A stretch of DNA of 6,454 bases, from positions 1-6,454 of the forward strand of contig JAGOEY010000107.1 of assembly GCA_017997515.1 (NCBI GenBank), written 5' to 3'. A program made the position numbers and the translations under genes. This document shows positions 5,569 to 6,454 of this stretch, piece by piece; the first letter of the stretch is position 1; each line of letters opens with the position of its first letter. Origin of the DNA: Burkholderiaceae bacterium. Lineage in GTDB: Bacteria > Pseudomonadota > Gammaproteobacteria > Burkholderiales > Burkholderiaceae. The notes under the pieces were generated by a model. That model searched no databases. It was not told the origin of the DNA and worked only from the letters and a program-made list of their open reading frames with translations.

Positions 5569-6454
5569 GCGGCAATGCTAGCGGCAACACGGCATCAGCG
5601 GGCGGCAAGGTGGTGATGTCCGCGACAGGCTCCATGGCAGTGGCCTGCTGCTCCCGGTCGGCCTTCTCACGCTGTAGCTGCAGTGCGGCCAGGCAGTAAT
5701 GCGAAAACCAGAGTGACGAGAACGCAAAAATCAGCGCATAAATCCAGATGGCGATGGGCACCAGAATGACAAACGCCGCCGCAAACAAGGCGCCCGACGC
5801 CCACACGATGCTGGGCGCAGCCCCAAGGTAACCACACAACACACCCATACCAACGAGGTAGGCACGGTGCTCACGGACCAGCAGGTGACGCTCCTCCACA
5901 CTGGCGTGTTCGGCCAGGGCGTCAAAACTCATCACGCGGTAGGTCAGCCAGCCCCAGATCAGTGGCGGCAAGACCAGAATCAGCGGCGGCACCAGCCACA
6001 GCGGCAGCGACACCACCAGCGCCACCCCGGCCAGCAGTGTGGAGCTGAGCGACCACACCACACTCTTCATGAAGGAGCCACCCTTCTTGCGTTCCAGCAG
6101 CGGAAAACGGCGCTCGGCCACCATGGACAGCAACGACGGCGTCATCAGCACAGCCACCATCAGCAGCGAGCCCACCACGATAAACGGAGTGATGGCGAAG
6201 ATCACGATCAACGGTGCCAACACAGTTTTCAGGCCGCCCATACCCATACCCTGGAGCCAGTCCCAGAACAGGTTGAGTGTGTTGGATGCCTCCAGACCAG
6301 AACGCACTGCGTCCAGCGCGGCGTCCCAGAAAAAGTAGCCCAACCCAAGGGCCAGCGCCACCATGATCAGCAGTGGCAAAAACGACAGCGCAATCACACG
6401 CGGGCGCACGCAGTAAGCGACGGCGCGCCAGAAAGAATCAAGAAGAAGTCCCAT
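5522..6454 (-). CDS. EI24/CysZ-type multi-pass membrane protein
   Basis: A 310-residue inner-membrane protein resembling the EI24 domain family, which includes the E. coli sulfate permease CysZ. Hydrophobic stretches lie at about 20-42, 78-108, 135-170 and 203-250, consistent with several membrane segments, with conserved-looking features such as MTPSLLSMVAERRFP (104-118) and WGWLTYRVMSFDALAEHAS (167-185). A hydrophilic tail rich in Pro, Ala and Gln (about 260-310) follows and is probably cytoplasmic and disordered. The ATG is the last three bases of the window (6452-6454); MGLLLDSFWRAVAYCVRPR looks like a complete N-terminus for this family, but the ribosome site and promoter cannot be seen. 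Its 3' end overlaps the CinA-like gene, so the two are probably one operon. Sulfate transport is known for CysZ but is not shown here; the substrate is unknown. Confidence 0.88.
   Translation of the reverse strand: MGLLLDSFWRAVAYCVRPRVIALSFLPLLIMVALALGLGYFFWDAALDAVRSGLEASNTLNLFWDWLQGMGMGGLKTVLAPLIVIFAITPFIVVGSLLMVAVLMTPSLLSMVAERRFPLLERKKGGSFMKSVVWSLSSTLLAGVALVVSLPLWLVPPLILVLPPLIWGWLTYRVMSFDALAEHASVEERHLLVREHRAYLVGMGVLCGYLGAAPSIVWASGALFAAAFVILVPIAIWIYALIFAFSSLWFSHYCLAALQLQREKADREQQATAMEPVADITTLPPADAVLPLALPHDQPHTLPPAPASPP

Overview
This window looks like part of a betaproteobacterial chromosome, most likely order Burkholderiales and plausibly Comamonadaceae (Rhodoferax/Polaromonas/Acidovorax-type). 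The evidence is the high GC content, the very close match of the proteins to proteobacterial nitrogen-regulation families, and the gene order, which I recall (unchecked) as typical of that group. All six genes lie on the minus strand, so transcription runs from high to low coordinates. No gap between genes exceeds about 240 bases.

From right to left the layout is as follows. (1) 5522-6454 encodes a multi-pass membrane protein of the EI24/CysZ type. (2) It overlaps by 47 bases a CinA-like molybdopterin-binding-domain protein at 4696-5568. (3) A 238-base regulatory region (4458-4695) carries a good sigma-54 (RpoN) promoter, two upstream NtrC-like operators and a possible overlapping sigma-70 promoter. 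(4) glnA (3042-4457) encodes a type I-beta glutamine synthetase with an adenylylation tyrosine. (5) A strong bidirectional intrinsic terminator lies at 2996-3025. (6) A small uncharacterised secreted protein (2393-2890) probably has its own sigma-70 promoter. (7) glnL/ntrB (1315-2412) probably starts at a GTG overlapping the previous gene. (8) A 163-base imperfect palindrome lies at 1153-1315. (9) glnG/ntrC (from 1109 leftwards) runs off the left edge without its C-terminal DNA-binding domain.

The genes form one nitrogen-control circuit. NtrB senses nitrogen status (via PII in known systems) and phosphorylates NtrC. NtrC-P bound to the upstream operators activates sigma-54 RNA polymerase at glnA. 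Glutamine synthetase makes glutamine and is itself controlled by adenylylation. The terminator separates glnA from the secreted protein-glnL-glnG unit, so the regulators are probably expressed partly independently.

The core genes are ordinary. The one clearly unusual object is the long palindromic, MITE-like element wedged exactly between glnL and glnG. One of its ends shares bases with the glnL stop codon, and the glnG reading frame stays open right through it. I see no CRISPR array, tRNA, rRNA, transposase gene, toxin-antitoxin pair or defence system, and I do not claim an undescribed multi-gene system here.
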